The translations under genes and the position numbers were made by a program. The notes beneath the pieces are model-generated. The model did no database searches. It worked only from the letters and a program-made list of their open reading frames with translations, and was not told the origin of the DNA. Source: Rhipicephalus microplus (taxonomy: Eukaryota > Arthropoda > Arachnida > Ixodida > Ixodidae). Taken from it: 64,000 nucleotides of DNA. The DNA is taken from assembly GCF_043290135.1 (NCBI RefSeq), contig NC_134705.1:99078239-99142238 (forward strand), in the 5' to 3' direction. Positions 41,400 through 52,767 of this stretch are shown here, in pieces (the stretch's first letter is position 1; each line of letters opens with the position of its first letter).

Positions 41400-42510
41400 T
41401 TGAAACACATACGAGGATGCACATGACTGGCTCTAGGAATTCGAGCAAACAGCGAACGTTAATGGGTAGAACGCCACACAGAAATTGGGCTGCGTGTATT
41501 TTCTCTTCAGCACGGAGCCCAAACACGGTTCACAAATCGCGGGTGGTTAACGTGCGATGAGTCCGGAAGAAGTTCTTGGATATATTTGTAAAACCGAAAA
41601 GTGGGAGCATGCATCACAATTCTTTGAATCACGGATTAAGAAACTAAATGAATCCGTTACGATGTTTGTTGTGGACTTGGCATGGCTGTTTGGTCGAGGA
41701 GATCCTGATATGCCCGAAGTCAAAAAGGTTCGCCACCTCATTCGCAGCGTTAAGGAGCAGTAGTTTGCTGGTCTCGTGCGAAACATGCCTGCAAGAGTCC
41801 GTGAACTTTTCAACGAGATGACTGCCGTCGAACGCGCACTGCAGCTAGGCTACCGCCAGTATAACCTCCTAACCCATAGTGCACTAATCAGTGCAGCCAT
41901 CATGACCACAACAGCGACACCCATGAAGGTTTTTTGCGTCAACTGATACGAGAAATCGTACAAGAGGGGAAGAAGCTCGTCGCCAAGCCGAACGACTGGG
42001 CAATTGCCTCAGTCACAGAAGTTGTGTGTGGAGGCAAGGGATTTCGCTTCCTGAGCCGAACACCAGCACTTCCAGGGCAAGCTATGCAGACGTAGTCCAC
42101 AGCTAACGTACCGACGCCGCATCAGTACCACCAGCAACATCCGCCGACAGCACCTTCGTACTACAGAAAAACTTCGATGCCGAGGCGATCACCACTTTGT
42201 ATTACCGACATCTGGCGTACCCCGGACAATGGGCCCCTGTCCTTTCATTGCAGAGAAGCAGGTCACATTGTTCGGTATTGCCCTCATCGCATCGCAGGGT
42301 CTCAAGGATTTCTTCCACTATTCGTCGGCGCCATGTCAACGAAACGCCTGACGTCGACACGAGTGTGATGACCCGGCGGAATGTTCCTCCTGGATTTTGG
42401 TCGTGCTCAACCTCCTCTGGTCATTATTCTCCATCGTCTAAACGGAGCACCACTGACGTGCCGCGAGGAAAATATCTCAGTCCACTCCATGGAAACTAAA
42501 AGCAGCAACC
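41400..42510 (+). pseudogene. gag: E5 gag remnant
   Basis: Capsid blocks in shifting frames: EDAHDWL near 41410, ESRIKKLNESVTMFVVDLAWLFGRGDPDMPE (41630-41720), a stop after VKEQ (41761), then FNEMTAVERAL. The zinc knuckle FHCREAGHIVRYC lies near 42240; its first Cys is Phe. It parallels the E2 gag. Confidence 0.8.
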
Positions 42511-42523
42511 TCAGGGGGAAAGG

Positions 42524-42960
42524 TTGCGAATCGTCAAAGTGCCGGAAACCTCCAATGCTACCGAACGAAGAGACAAAAATTGCAATGATTCGACGAAATA
42601 TGAGGTTGTTCCTGCCGACATTGCAATTAAGATTGATGGTCAAGACGTGACTGCGTCGGTCGGTACAGGCAGGGACTTTTCAATAATGAGTGGGAGTCTG
42701 GCAGACAAGCTCAGGAAAGTTAGAAAGGAATGAAGGAAACTGCAGATTGGAGGAGCTAGAGGGCAGCTACTCACACCTACTGGAAAGTGCACCACAAGAA
42801 TCAAGATAGGGGATGCATCCTTCGTCGCAACTTTCGTTATTCTTTCCGAGTGCTGCAAACAGGCGATCTTAAATATGAATTTCTTGCGTAAATATGGTGC
42901 CACCATCAATATACCTGGTGATGTACTGACCTTTTCAGCGGATCAAAGCGCAGCGCTTCA
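42524..42960 (+). pseudogene. E5 protease remnant
   Basis: Reads IKIDGQDVTASVGTGRDFSIMSGSLADKLRKV; the catalytic DTGA of related elements appears as GTGR, so the active-site Asp is lost. After a frameshift it continues ILNMNFLRKYGATINIPGD (from 42870). Confidence 0.8.
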
Positions 42961-43335
42961 CCCAAAATCTCTGCGTGAAATTGACGACGTGACCGTATCT
43001 CTGTTGTTGTGCAGCTTTGTTTCTCTCACGTGCAACGCGCAGCATACTGAAAAGAAAGAATCGCTGAACAAGTGTTAACGCTTCTACTCTTTCGCGGTGT
43101 TGCGATATCCAAAACTATTGTCAAGGTTGTGTGTGGTCAAGCGGAGGTTTTCTTGCCGAATTTTAGCAACGAGAGACGACCCATTAGACAAGGCACTCAG
43201 TTGCCTATTTGACAAGATCACTGAAATCCGCGAGTGCTGTGCAGCACAACAGGACGAGCCGCCAGCCACGACAGCCCCACCACCTATTGACGTGAGCACG
43301 GATCTATCACCGGTTTAGAGGTCACGTCTAGTAGA

Positions 43336-44112
43336 TCTCTTCACCAGTTGAAAGACTGTTTCTCATCGACCTCGAGGGCCAATTGAACGCCACTGACGAA
43401 GCATCAGATAATAACAAAGGAGATGGCCAACCAGCAAGAGAGAGCCCATACAGCGTAGCACTAAAAGAGCATGAAGCAATCCAAGAACAAGTGAAGAAAA
43501 TGCTCAATGTTGACGACATTCAGCCGTTAAGAAGCTCTTAGGCATCGCCGGTAGTGCTAGTTGAAAATAAAGATAAAAGCTTGCGCTTTTGTGTCGACTA
43601 CCGCAAGCTGAACCTTGTAACACAAAAAAAGACGTATACCCATTACCGTGCATTGACGATTCACTTGACAAGCTGAGATATGCAAACACTACTTCTCCTC
43701 AGTGCACCTCAAAAGTGGGTATTGGAAAATTGAGGTTGATGAGATAGATATATAAAAAACGGCTTTTGTAATGCCTGACAGTCTTTCTGAATTTAAATTC
43801 TTGCCCTTCGGGTTGTGATCAGTTCCCGCAAGATTTCAGAGACTAATGGATACCGTTTTATCAAGCCTTAGGCGGCAGACGTGTCTTGGCTATCTCGACG
43901 ACGTCATTGTTTATTCAGCAACATTTTAAGAACCCCTGAGAATGCTGCTATCGGTAATTAGAGCAATACGGTCTGCCGGTCTGACACTGAAACACGAGAA
44001 ATGTCGTTTCTGTTTCAAGGAGCTCAAATTTTCAGGCCATGTTGTGAGCTCTAAAGGTGTTCGACCTGATCCGTATAAGATTGCGGCCGTCAGTGAGCTC
44101 GCGGTGCCACCA
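43336..44112 (+). pseudogene. E5 reverse transcriptase remnant
   Basis: VKKMLNVDDIQPL, SPVVLVENKDKSLRFCVDYRKLN (43550-43610), a decayed palm, GYLDDV-like text near 43890, then RSAGLTLKHEKCRFCFKELKFSGHV and GVRPDPYKIAAVSELAVPP (to 44112), where the satellite-like insert begins. Many stops. Confidence 0.8.
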
Positions 44113-45383
44113 GGTGAAAATTGGCAGATCATACGTAAAGTGGGAATCGATGATATGCGAAGCACGAATGAGAAATGTTTATATGTCACCTCAAACTCAG
44201 CACAACGTTAAGGGGTGGAGGTAAATGATGCCATACATGACTTTCATGTAATGATTATTGTGTTTGTATGTGTTGTTTACCTTCGTCATCTGTTCACGTC
44301 ACGTGACACCAAATTTGGTATATGTGTAGCTAGAAAACAGCCGCGAACACATCATGAAAGGCCGAATATACTCAATTGTAGCTTTGACGGGCGCGCACGC
44401 TGGGCACAGCGACGCTATGTTAGCAAAACGCGAGCACTCTATAAACGGACGCCAGGCACTACCGCGTCCGTCGGCGCGGCCTGACAGCAACCGGCGTGAA
44501 ATGAGAGATGCTTCACTTTGTGCCGATACGTTACTCATACAACACTGCACCTCCCTCTTTCGCGTAATGGAGGGACGCCGGACGCGCTGAAACGCGCATG
44601 CGTCATAGTAACGCAGAGCCGCGCGCGCCTTCAAGTATATATGGCAGGATCAGTGCCTGGTGTAGCAACGCCGGCGTGATGCGACGAAAGTACGCCGACG
44701 AGCACGCGCACTGTTTCACGTTAAAATGTATTTTCGCCTTGACTGTGGCATGTAGTCATGTTGCTAGCAAAACGGCCGCGAGAACATACTGAGTGTGGCA
44801 TGTAGTCATGTTGTTACATGACACGCATGTCGTGAATAATATGTTTGAATGTGTCATTTACCGATGTCGTCCGTTCGCGTCGCGTAATACCGAGTTTGGT
44901 ACATGTGAAGCTAGCGAAATTGCCGTTAGCGCACCATTAGCATAGCATGTAATCATGCTACAACACGCATCCCATGTTTATTATGTTTACACGAGTACCA
45001 TTCCTGCCTTATCCATTCATGTACTTTAACACCAAATGTGGTATATGTGACGCTAGCGAAATGGCCGCGAGGACATCACGAGCGTGGCATGTAGTCATGT
45101 TGTTACATTAAGCGCATGTCATGATTTTCGTGTTAGGGTCGGTCGCTTGAGTTTGCCATGCAATCATGCCATACCATGCCAGCTTTGCAACATGCCATGG
45201 GTATGAAACCACTGCAAGAGCTGCAGGACCATAAAATGTAATTCATGACATTCATCATATTCGAGTCATGACTTTCATGTTATGACTACTCAAATATGAT
45301 CTTCATGCAGTCATGTTATGCCATACCAACTTTGGTAGTAGTACCATTATCGAAACGGCCAGGAGAACTAAAAGTCGTTGGCG

Positions 45384-45415
<32 letters not shown>

Positions 45416-45501
45416 CGCTCATAGTCGCTGAAGTTTGATTAAAATGCTCGGCATTTAAAAAAGCAGTCAGGTGTTTTTCTGACCTCTGTGCATACTACTG
45501 A
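44113..45501. repeat. Satellite-like dispersed repeat block in E5
   Basis: Inserted between two adjacent parts of E5 RT. It contains several degenerate units of the type CACCAAATTTGGTATATGTG-AGCTAG...GGCCGCGAGAACATCA-...GTGGCATGTAGTCATGTTGTTACATGA (near 44309, 44757, 44886, 45028, 45319), and a (GATA)n run at 45387-45415 whose flank resembles the start of the window. No coding region. Confidence 0.75.
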
Positions 45502-46266
45502 AGGTTTGTTGCCAATTTCTCAGACATAGCCTCGCCAATAACACGCCTCACCAGAGAAGACGTTCCGTTCACAAAGGGCGACGATCAACAAGCGGCATTT
45601 GAGGATCTCGACAACGCTTGCAGATAACGCCTGTGCCCTCTCACTTTGATGAGAACGCTCCTATCATGGTACACACAGATGCCAGCAACGTGGGTTTGGG
45701 CGCTGATGTACTCGTCCAGTGGCAAGACTCAGCTGAGCGGGCAATCGCATATGCTAGTAAAACGCTCTCCCGCGCCGAGTCCAACAACTGCACAACAACA
45801 AAAAAGAATGCCTTGCTGTTGTAAGGGTAGTTATGAAGTTTCGTTCATATCCCTAAGGTTGTTTCTTCCACGTAGTCAGCGACCATTATTCGCTCTGCTG
45901 GCTGACCACCTCGAAAAACCCGTCTGGTCGTTTCGCATGGTGGAGCTTACGCCTTCAAGGATTTGATATGACGGTCGTGTGTAATAGGTCGGGACGGCAG
46001 CATACCGACGCTGATAGCTTATCAAGGTAACCGATAAAGCACAATAATTACACAGACAATGACGACATGGTGCTTGTAGCAGCCGTCGACACCAGTACGA
46101 TATCGTGGAAGCAGATGGAAGACCGTTAGTTGCTTCCCCTTAATAAATTTTTGAATGCCTTCACAAATAGCGTCCCAAGAAAATTGGCATGAAGCCTGCC
46201 ATCATTCTGTTTACGCAATGTTGCGCTCTATAAGAAAAGCTTTTCTCCCAGAGGAAGCACCCATAT
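45502..46266 (+). pseudogene. E5 RT end and RNase H remnant
   Basis: Resumes at RFVANFSDIASPITRLTREDV and passes to RNase H: MVHTDASNVGLGADVLVQWQ, ERAIAYASKTLSRAES, then DHYSLCWL and HTDADSLSR in shifted frames. It breaks off at 46271, where E4 inserted after ACTTG. Confidence 0.8.
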
Positions 46267-46271
46267 ACTTG

Positions 46272-46526
46272 TGTTGTGTTCCAAGCACCCCTGTGTCACG
46301 AGCGAGCCTGCGAAGGACCGGTTGCTGAAACTGCTTCCAGATGTTGACTCCTCCTCTTCCCCCGCTCGGCGAAAACGAGCCACCGTCGTTTCCCCCGGCA
46401 GTTCGGCCGCCGCCTCCATCGAAATAGGAATAAGCTTGTTTTTAACCGTTCGAGGCTGTCTGAACTTTTTAGACTACCACGACCAACGCGTACGTCTATG
46501 GGCCGACGTCAACACCAGACATAACA
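46272..46526 (+). repeat. E4 5' LTR
   Basis: 255 bp, TG...CA, about 6% different from the 3' LTR. Confidence 0.92.
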
Positions 46527-46587
46527 GTGGTGACGAGGAAGTGAATTTGGACCAACGCTACGCAACGATATTGACAAGCTACAAGCT

Positions 46588-48123
46588 ATGGCTACGCACG
46601 GGCTCCCAAATCGGCGACCCGAATTCAACAGCTCATCATGGTCATCGTGGTTTGGACGCCTGCAATTTTACTTCGAGGCTAACAACATCACTGATGCAGC
46701 AATGAAGAGGGCCAACCTGCTAACGCTGTGTGGGGAGCAGACATACGACACAGTCTGTGCCCTGATTCAGCCACGCACTCCAGCAGCCGTTGACTACGAC
46801 GACATCGTAGCAGCGCTACAAGAGCACTATGACCCAAGGCCATCGGAGGTCTACTGACGAGCCCGCTTCCAACGGCGAGACCCACTGGAAGGCGAAAAAT
46901 TGGCCGTATACGTAGCGGCTCTCAAAAAGCTCGCTGCCGACTGCAATTTCGGGACGTTGACCGCGACCGCTGCCGCTACTGCGCAGGAGGGAGGATCGAC
47001 TGCCACACCTGCTAACACCACTATGCTCCCCTTGGACATTATGTTGCGTGAACGTTTTGTGTGTGGACTGCGTGACGCAGGCCTACTGCAACGCCTGTTC
47101 GCGGAGACGGGTCTCACCTTCTCTAAAGCCTACGACATCGCCCAACGAGCGGAGAGCGCCGGTCAACAGCAGAGGGATATTCGACGGAACGTCGAGCTGG
47201 TGCATCACACCAGTCATCAGGCAGGTCATTCCACGTCTAAGGCGAAATCAAGCAGAAAGACACAGCGCTGTTGGCGATGCGACGACATGCACGATCCTCA
47301 GGTATGTCGATACAAGACAGCGACCTGCAATTTTTGCCAAAAACTGAGACACATTGAAAGGGCATGCATCTCAAAGCGCAAACAGCTCGGACCGAAGACT
47401 TCAGTGCAACGTAACAACAATGTCGATACACAGGAGGGCCAGACGCAAGATACAAGCCGAACAGCACTAACGTCATCGGCACTATATGACTTAAACGCCG
47501 TTGTGAACCTCGGAACAAGACCGAAGATTACAACTGAAATTATGGTACACCAGCGCCCTATCAGCTTTGAGGTGGATTCCGGAGCAGCATGTACGCTCAT
47601 CAGCGAGGACACTTTTCGCGCTACTTGGCGTGAGAACGTGCCAGCTCTCCAGCAAGACAACACGCAGCTGAGAACGTGGTCCGGACATTCCCTTCCACTG
47701 CTGGGCTGTGCCAACGTAGACGTGTACTACAACGGGCAGACCCATCAGCTCCCCTTTCTAGTCGTCCACGGTTCTGTATCAAGCCTTTTAGGACGGAATT
47801 GCTTCATCCCCCTTGGAGTGGTCATTGCCGGAGTTCACCACACACCCAGTTATCCGTCAGTGGAGCTGCTTCAAGATAAATACAAAGCGGTTTTCTCCGA
47901 AGAAATACCAGGGAACAATGAACTCGTACATCGCACTGGGAAGAAACACCAGAACGCCGACGCACTAAGCCGCCTGCCGCTAGACACCTCAATAGATGAA
48001 CCACCCCCGCCGGGTGATATACTCATGTTCGAGGCGCTGCCGAATCCTCCGCTAACAGCTGACACGGTAGCAGCATCAACGCAGAAGTGCACTGTCTTGA
48101 AGGAAGTCTACGCAGCTATATAA
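46588..48123 (+). pseudogene. E4 Gag-protease frame with internal deletion
   Basis: From ATG 46588 one frame runs to 48123 with one in-frame TGA (46855-46857). Gag: FGRLQFYFEANNITDAAMKR, DYDDIVAALQEHYDP, KLAVYVAALKKLAADCNFG. Two zinc knuckles follow, CWRCDDMHDPQVC and CNFCQKLRHIERAC, a pattern known from Mag-lineage elements. The protease has SFEVDSGAACTLIS (DSG catalytic triplet). After LQDKYKAVFSEE, the entry to RT, the frame jumps straight to VHRTGKKHQNADALSRLP, the end of RNase H: the RT and most of RNase H are missing at this place. Confidence 0.85.
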
Positions 48124-48456
48124 GAAGGCAACGTGCAGAAGCTAAAGGGTGAACACTTCAATGCTTACCGCAAGCGAGCTGCGGAGTTCAGCACTCATCG
48201 CGGTTGCGTCACCTTGGGATCAAGAGTTGTAATTCCAGCGGCACTTCGCCAACAGGCCATGCCGCTTGTCCACGCAGGTGATCGAGGCATTGTTGCCATG
48301 AAAAAGTGCGCCAGAAGTTATATGTGGTAGCCTGGTATCGACCATGATATAGAATTAACAGTTCACGATTGCCAGCCTTGCAAGGGCAACCACAGAAGCC
48401 CGCCAAGAGCCCCTATTCCTGAATGGGCAAGACCAGACACGCCTTGGCACACCCTG
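48124..48456 (+). pseudogene. E4 integrase N-terminal part
   Basis: ALRQQAMPLVHAGDRGIVAMKKCARSYMW, then a stop and VHDCQPCKGNH (zinc-binding HHCC region) and PDTPWHTL. It is cut at CACACCCTG (48448-48456) by the inverted RT block. Confidence 0.8.
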
Positions 48457-48982
48457 CGCGTCAATTTGATGTCCAAGAAACTTCGCTTCAGGCACCACAA
48501 AAACACATTTTTCTTTACTGATGCGCAAATTAGCATTTGCTAGCCTTTCCAAAATGAGCTCGAAGCGTTCTGTGTGCTCTTCATTGGAGGCGCCACCGAC
48601 AATAACATCGCCCAAGTAGACGCAAACACCTGGGATCCCGCTAAGTGTATACTCCATAAATTTCTGGAAGATTGCTGGCGCTGCAGATATTCCGAATGGT
48701 AGCGTTTTAACTTTGTAAGGCCCCTAGTAGTGTTTATTGTGAGCAGTTCAGACGTTGATTCGCTCACCTTCAGCTGCTGGTAGGCTTGTGTCAAGTCCAA
48801 GGTGCTGAAGATTTTTCCACCATGAAGCGTGCTAAAAACCTCTCCCGGTGTCAGCAGTGAGTAGGAAGATGCTTTTGTCGCCAGGTTGACAGTGCTCCGG
48901 TAGTCTCCGCAGAGGCGTAGGGTACCGTTCTTCTTTCGGACGACAAAGAGTGGTGTAGCCCATTCCGAATGTTGCGTCGGTT
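48457..48982 (-). pseudogene. E4 inverted reverse transcriptase segment
   Basis: A 526-bp block in opposite orientation to the rest of E4. On the minus strand it reads REPTQHSEWATPLFVVRKKN, TLRLCGDYRSTVNL, KIFSTLDLTQAYQQLKV, then after frame changes GVCVYLGDVIVGG (catalytic YxDD with the first Asp as Gly), EEHTERFELILERLANANLR and EAKFLGHQIDAQGV. These are the first five RT motifs, i.e. the part missing from the main frame. Confidence 0.88.
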
Positions 48983-49779
48983 CCCTGCACATTGATTTTG
49001 CTGGACCTATCGAAGGGTGTTCGTTCCTGGTGGTTATAGACGCATACACCAAGTGGGCGGAGGTAAAACAAATGGCTACAACGACATCGGCAGCAGTTAT
49101 CGACACTCTGCGGTCGTTGTTTGCAACGTTTGGCCTACCGCGCAAGGTGGTCTCGGACAACGGCACTCCGTTTGTGTCCACGGAGATTCTCAAGTTTTAC
49201 AGCGACAACCGCGTCTCGTCTGTTACATCTGCTCCTTACCACCCGGCTACGAACGGACAAGCCGAGCGCTACGTGGCTGAGCTAAAGCGCGCCCTTACTA
49301 AAGACCAGACTGGGACAATGCAACGCCGCATCGCGCGCTTTCTCTTCAGACAGCACAACACTGTTCAAAGCACTACTGATCAAACGCCAGCGAAATTGAT
49401 GTTCAGACGAGAAATGAGAGCCCAGCTGACAGCAATTGTCCCGGAGCCCTCAGCGAAAGCACCGTCGGAGGAAGAAAAGCTCCCGCGTAGCAGGAGAACC
49501 GAAAGGGGACAGCGCATATACGCCCGCCAGTTGCACAGAAAGGCCGGCTGGGTGGAAGCGACGGCACTCACACGCATTGGTTTGTGGTCATGGCTCGTCG
49601 AAATTGGTGGAAAGGCCACACGCCGCCACCTTAATCAGCTACGCCGTTCAGGTAATTTGCCAAGGGAACCTCCCATTCAAGCAGCCACCTCGACGGAAGC
49701 TTCGTTCCACTTAGCCTGGCATCTCGCACCAGATGAATCGGCGCCGCCGCCCGCCGGCCCTGAACACAAGAGAAACTAG
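48983..49779 (+). pseudogene. E4 integrase core
   Basis: Continues from the cut site: LHIDFAGPIEGCSFLVVIDAYTKWAEV (first Asp), VVSDNGTPFVS (second Asp), YHPATNGQAERYVAELKRAL (Glu). It then continues without a stop to a C-terminal DNA-binding region ending at 49779 (GIGGKATRRHLNQLRR-like text near 49620). The catalytic triad residues are present, but the domain is separated from its zinc-binding part. Confidence 0.85.
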
Positions 49780-49881
49780 ACCCAGCGAACGGACGCTTCT
49801 CTTCCTAGTGCGTCTAGAGCGTCTACGCGCCCACGGCGGCCCCCAGAACGCTTCCAAGCGACAAGCTAAGGAGGAAGGAGA

Positions 49882-50136
49882 TGTTGTGTTCCGAGAACCC
49901 CTGTGTCACGAGTGAGCCTGCGAAGGACCGGTTGCTGAAACTGCTTCCAGATGTTGACTCCTCCCCTTCCCCCGCTCGGCGAAAACGAGCCACCGTTGTT
50001 TCCCCCGGCAGTTCGGCCGCCGCCTCCATCCGAATAGGAATAAACTTGTTTTTAACCGTTCGAGGCTGTCTGAGCTCTTTGGACTACCGCAACCAACGCG
50101 TACGTCTATGGGCCGACGACAACACCGGACATAACA
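49882..50136 (+). repeat. E4 3' LTR
   Basis: 255 bp. A small hairpin CGCTT-CC-AAGCG (49849-49860) lies 21 bases upstream, near the polypurine tract. Confidence 0.92.
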
Positions 50137-50141
50137 ACTTG

Positions 50142-51482
50142 TAATGCCGACGTCAATCTGTGAGGAGATCTTTAGCGTTTGCTACAATGAGCCAACGTCT
50201 GGTCACCTCGGATACACACGCACGTTGACCGAATCCAACAGAAATGCTATGGCCAAGGCTCCTAGCTATTGTAAAATCATAGGTGCGGACGTGCCTCGAT
50301 TGTCAACGACAAAAATCGCCACCATCAAAACCAGCTGGACTATTAAAACCAATTAAGGGTTCCAAGGTTCCTTTTCCAAATCGGAATGAACGTCCTCGGA
50401 CCATTTCCGACTTCCCATGCTGGCAACACTGGGTAACAGTCACCACCGATTATCTTACGCGCTAAGTAAAAACAAAGGCTTTGTCGAGTGGCACCACTGT
50501 CGAAATCGCACGATTCTTTATAGAAAATATCGTTATGGTGCTCCGTCACTCATAATAACGGATCGAGGTACCACTTTTACGGCCACGCTCTTGAACACAG
50601 TGCTTGAGCTTAGTGGAACGGTCCCTCAGAAGATTCGTCTCAAAACTACCATATGATTATGAGAGATGCCGTAGTGAAGGGCTCCAGAAATTTCGACCAC
50701 CTGGGAATCTTGAACGTGCAGCCAATTCTGAGCACATGGGCCTACAACATTTCCGCCTCCATTGCAAATGCAGCCGCCGCAGCCGGGATTCGATCACGCG
50801 ACCTGCGGGTCAGCAGCTGAGTACCACCTTAGCCACTTGACCACCGCGACTGTGTGGCCCCTCAGAAGACCACTTTTTATTACCCGTAGACAAATGGCTT
50901 AACAGAGCGTCTCAACAAAACAATTGCCGACATGTTGAGTAGGTACGTGGACGTGGTTCACGAGAACTGAGACGACATTCTACCGTACATCACGTTCGCT
51001 CATAATACAGTGCAGCAAGAAACTACATGAAGAACGCCAATAAATCTTCTTCACGGTCGTGAAATGAATACGATGCTTGACACCATGTTACCTCACAACT
51101 TAAATGACATCGATTTGGACGCTGCAGCTTTTACTTAACGAGCTGAAGAAGCGAGGCTGCTTGCGCGCGTCTGAATCACCCAGCAGCAGAATTTCGACGC
51201 CCCAACGCTGTAATCTGCAACACCGACACGTCGTTTGTCAGCCCAGCGAGAAAGTGCACGTGTGTGTATGCAGTCGTATCCACCGCCGGAGACTTAAAAA
51301 AAATTGCTGAAGAGGTATTTTGGCACCTACGCAGTTGTACAACGCTTTGGTGACGTTAACTACATGGTCGTTCTTGGCAGCCCCTCGATAACTTGCCAGC
51401 ATGAACCAGAAATTGTGTACGTTTTGTTAATAAAGCCCAATCGTCCCTTTCCGTTACCGTTATTAACCGTCAATTTAGACAC
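50142..51482 (+). pseudogene. E5 integrase remnant
   Basis: Resumes after E4: MPTSICEEIFSVCYNEPTSGHLGYTRTL (zinc-binding His), RTCLDCQRQKSPPSKPAGLL, GAPSLIITDRGTTF, interrupted by SINE copy 2 after SGTVPQK. It continues with TNGLTERLNKTIADML in the text following 50890 and the GPY/F-like LLKRYFGTYAVVQRFGDVNYMVV (51304-51370). Multiple stops and frameshifts. Confidence 0.82.
50634..50858 (-). repeat. SINE copy 2 (Ruka-like), tRNA-derived
   Basis: 225 bp, flanked by an exact 11-bp duplication CCCTCAGAAGA (50623-50633, 50859-50869). On the minus strand: tRNA-like head with A-box (GTCAAGTGGCTAAGG) and B-box (GTGATCGAATCCC), then the body GGCGGCTGCATTTGC...GGAGGCGGAAATGTTGTAGG...CATATGGTAGTTTTGAGACG. 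Most of the body is shared with copy 1. Confidence 0.85.
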
Positions 51483-51599
51483 TTCGCTCTTAAAGTAATA
51501 TTGTCACGGGCTAAGTAGAAGCCTGAGGATGACGACGACGAAGTGCTGAACGCCAGGAAGCGTGCCTGCCTACACTACTTTGTCGATTTCGAATTTTGA

Positions 51600-52754
51600 C
51601 CGTACAAGCATTTTTTAAATTTTATAGCTAACCGGCAAGAAGATCTCATTATGCTTTTATCACAAACCCACACGTCTTCTTTCTTGCTCATTGGCCACGG
51701 CTTCACACACCTCTGATAATGTTTGTACAAAAGAATGTACAAAGTATTAATGTGAACATTAAAAATGCAATTGAGACTAATGACTCGAATTGTCATGTTA
51801 TTATTGAGTATGATGATATATTCCCCCAAAACGCCAAGTTACAATCTCTCAAATTTTCAAATAACATATTATTAGATTACTCGGAGCATGCAGAAACTAA
51901 AAAATATAATAGCCACAGATGCTTCCGTAAATGATCAAAAGGCAGGTGTAGGCATTGCCTCTGATTCGCTTGACTGGTCCTTTTCAGTAAGACTGCCTAA
52001 TTTGACTACAGTTTTTGAAGCGGAGCTCGTGGCGATTATTTTAGCTCTTCGAAAACTTCCATCAGATCAAAACAACGCAGTCATAATGACGGATTCTCTT
52101 TCAGTTTGTGCAGCTCTGACAGCTTCAGAGAACTCTCAAATTCTAAGCACATTCAAAACATTAGTACCCCCGCAGTTGCGACTCCTGAGGTTACTATGGG
52201 TTCCGGCACACTGTGGATTAAGATTGAAGGAATTGGCCGATTTCTTAGCACAAGCCGCACTTGATGGGCCAGTTTTTTCCATACTGCCAGATGTTGGATA
52301 TATCACGGTATTAATATATCGAAAATGAGCTATCTACACTGATACGATAGAAAAAGTAACTACATGGACAGAATATAATCACCTCATGTTTCCATGGCAA
52401 CCCCACTGGAGCCAGTCCAGAAAACTCGAATTCCTAATTACTAAATTTCGATGTCGTGTCCCCCCTCTAAACCTGTATCTACACAGAGCTGGTCAGACAA
52501 CATCATCCCTCTGCGCTTTCTGCGGAGAAATGGAATCATTAGATCAATATTTTTGTATTGTCGCCGCTACGCTATACTTCGAAAAAGGTTACTAGTTATG
52601 ACATTTCTGAAAAAAGCGTTAGATTGACGGTGGAAACAGCGCTAAGCTTTGGTGCCTCAGCTTTGGGACATTGCCACAGGGATGCTTTCAATGCCGTTTG
52701 CGATTATATTCAGGCAACCAAGCGTATACGTTTGTGAGTTTCAATAAAAAAATT
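51600..52754 (+). pseudogene. I-type LINE 3' fragment with RNase H
   Basis: The frame 51888-52328 is a LINE RNase H domain: IIATDASVNDQKAGVGIA (first Asp), FEAELVAIILAL (Glu), VIMTDSLSVCAAL (Asp), LLWVPAHCGLRLKELADFLA (His and Asp). After a stop, 52386-52595 carries a C-terminal zinc-finger part LCAFCGEMESLDQYF. The sequence ends AATAAAAAAATTATT near 52745-52757, its 3' tail. Upstream RT is missing, so it is 5'-truncated; the left limit is uncertain. RNase H after RT points to the I/R1/LOA group. Confidence 0.75.
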
Positions 52755-52767
52755 ATTATTTATTACT

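Larger units (their letters stand above)
46272..50136 (+). mobile_element. E4: Mag-like Ty3 LTR element, rearranged
   Basis: LTRs of 255 bp each (46272-46526, 49882-50136), TGTTGTGTTC...GACATAACA, flanked by the 5-bp duplication ACTTG (46267-46271, 50137-50141). About 15 substitutions separate the LTRs, so it is the oldest datable LTR element here yet younger than E5, which it interrupts. A purine tract AAGGAGGAAGGAGA precedes the 3' LTR, and TGGTGACGAGGAAG after the 5' LTR is the likely primer site. At 3.9 kb it lacks most of pol. Confidence 0.92.
41243..51502 (+). mobile_element. E5: old Ty3/gypsy pseudo-element, thrice interrupted
   Basis: Plus-strand gag, protease, RT, RNase H and integrase blocks occur in the right order over 10 kb but are full of stops and frameshifts. 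Three inserts split it: a satellite-like block (44113-45501), LTR element E4 (46272-50136) and SINE copy 2 (50634-50858). Removing them restores the collinear order of a Ty3 element related to E2. A 3' LTR may begin at TGTCACGGGC (51503); no 5' LTR was found. Confidence 0.85.
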
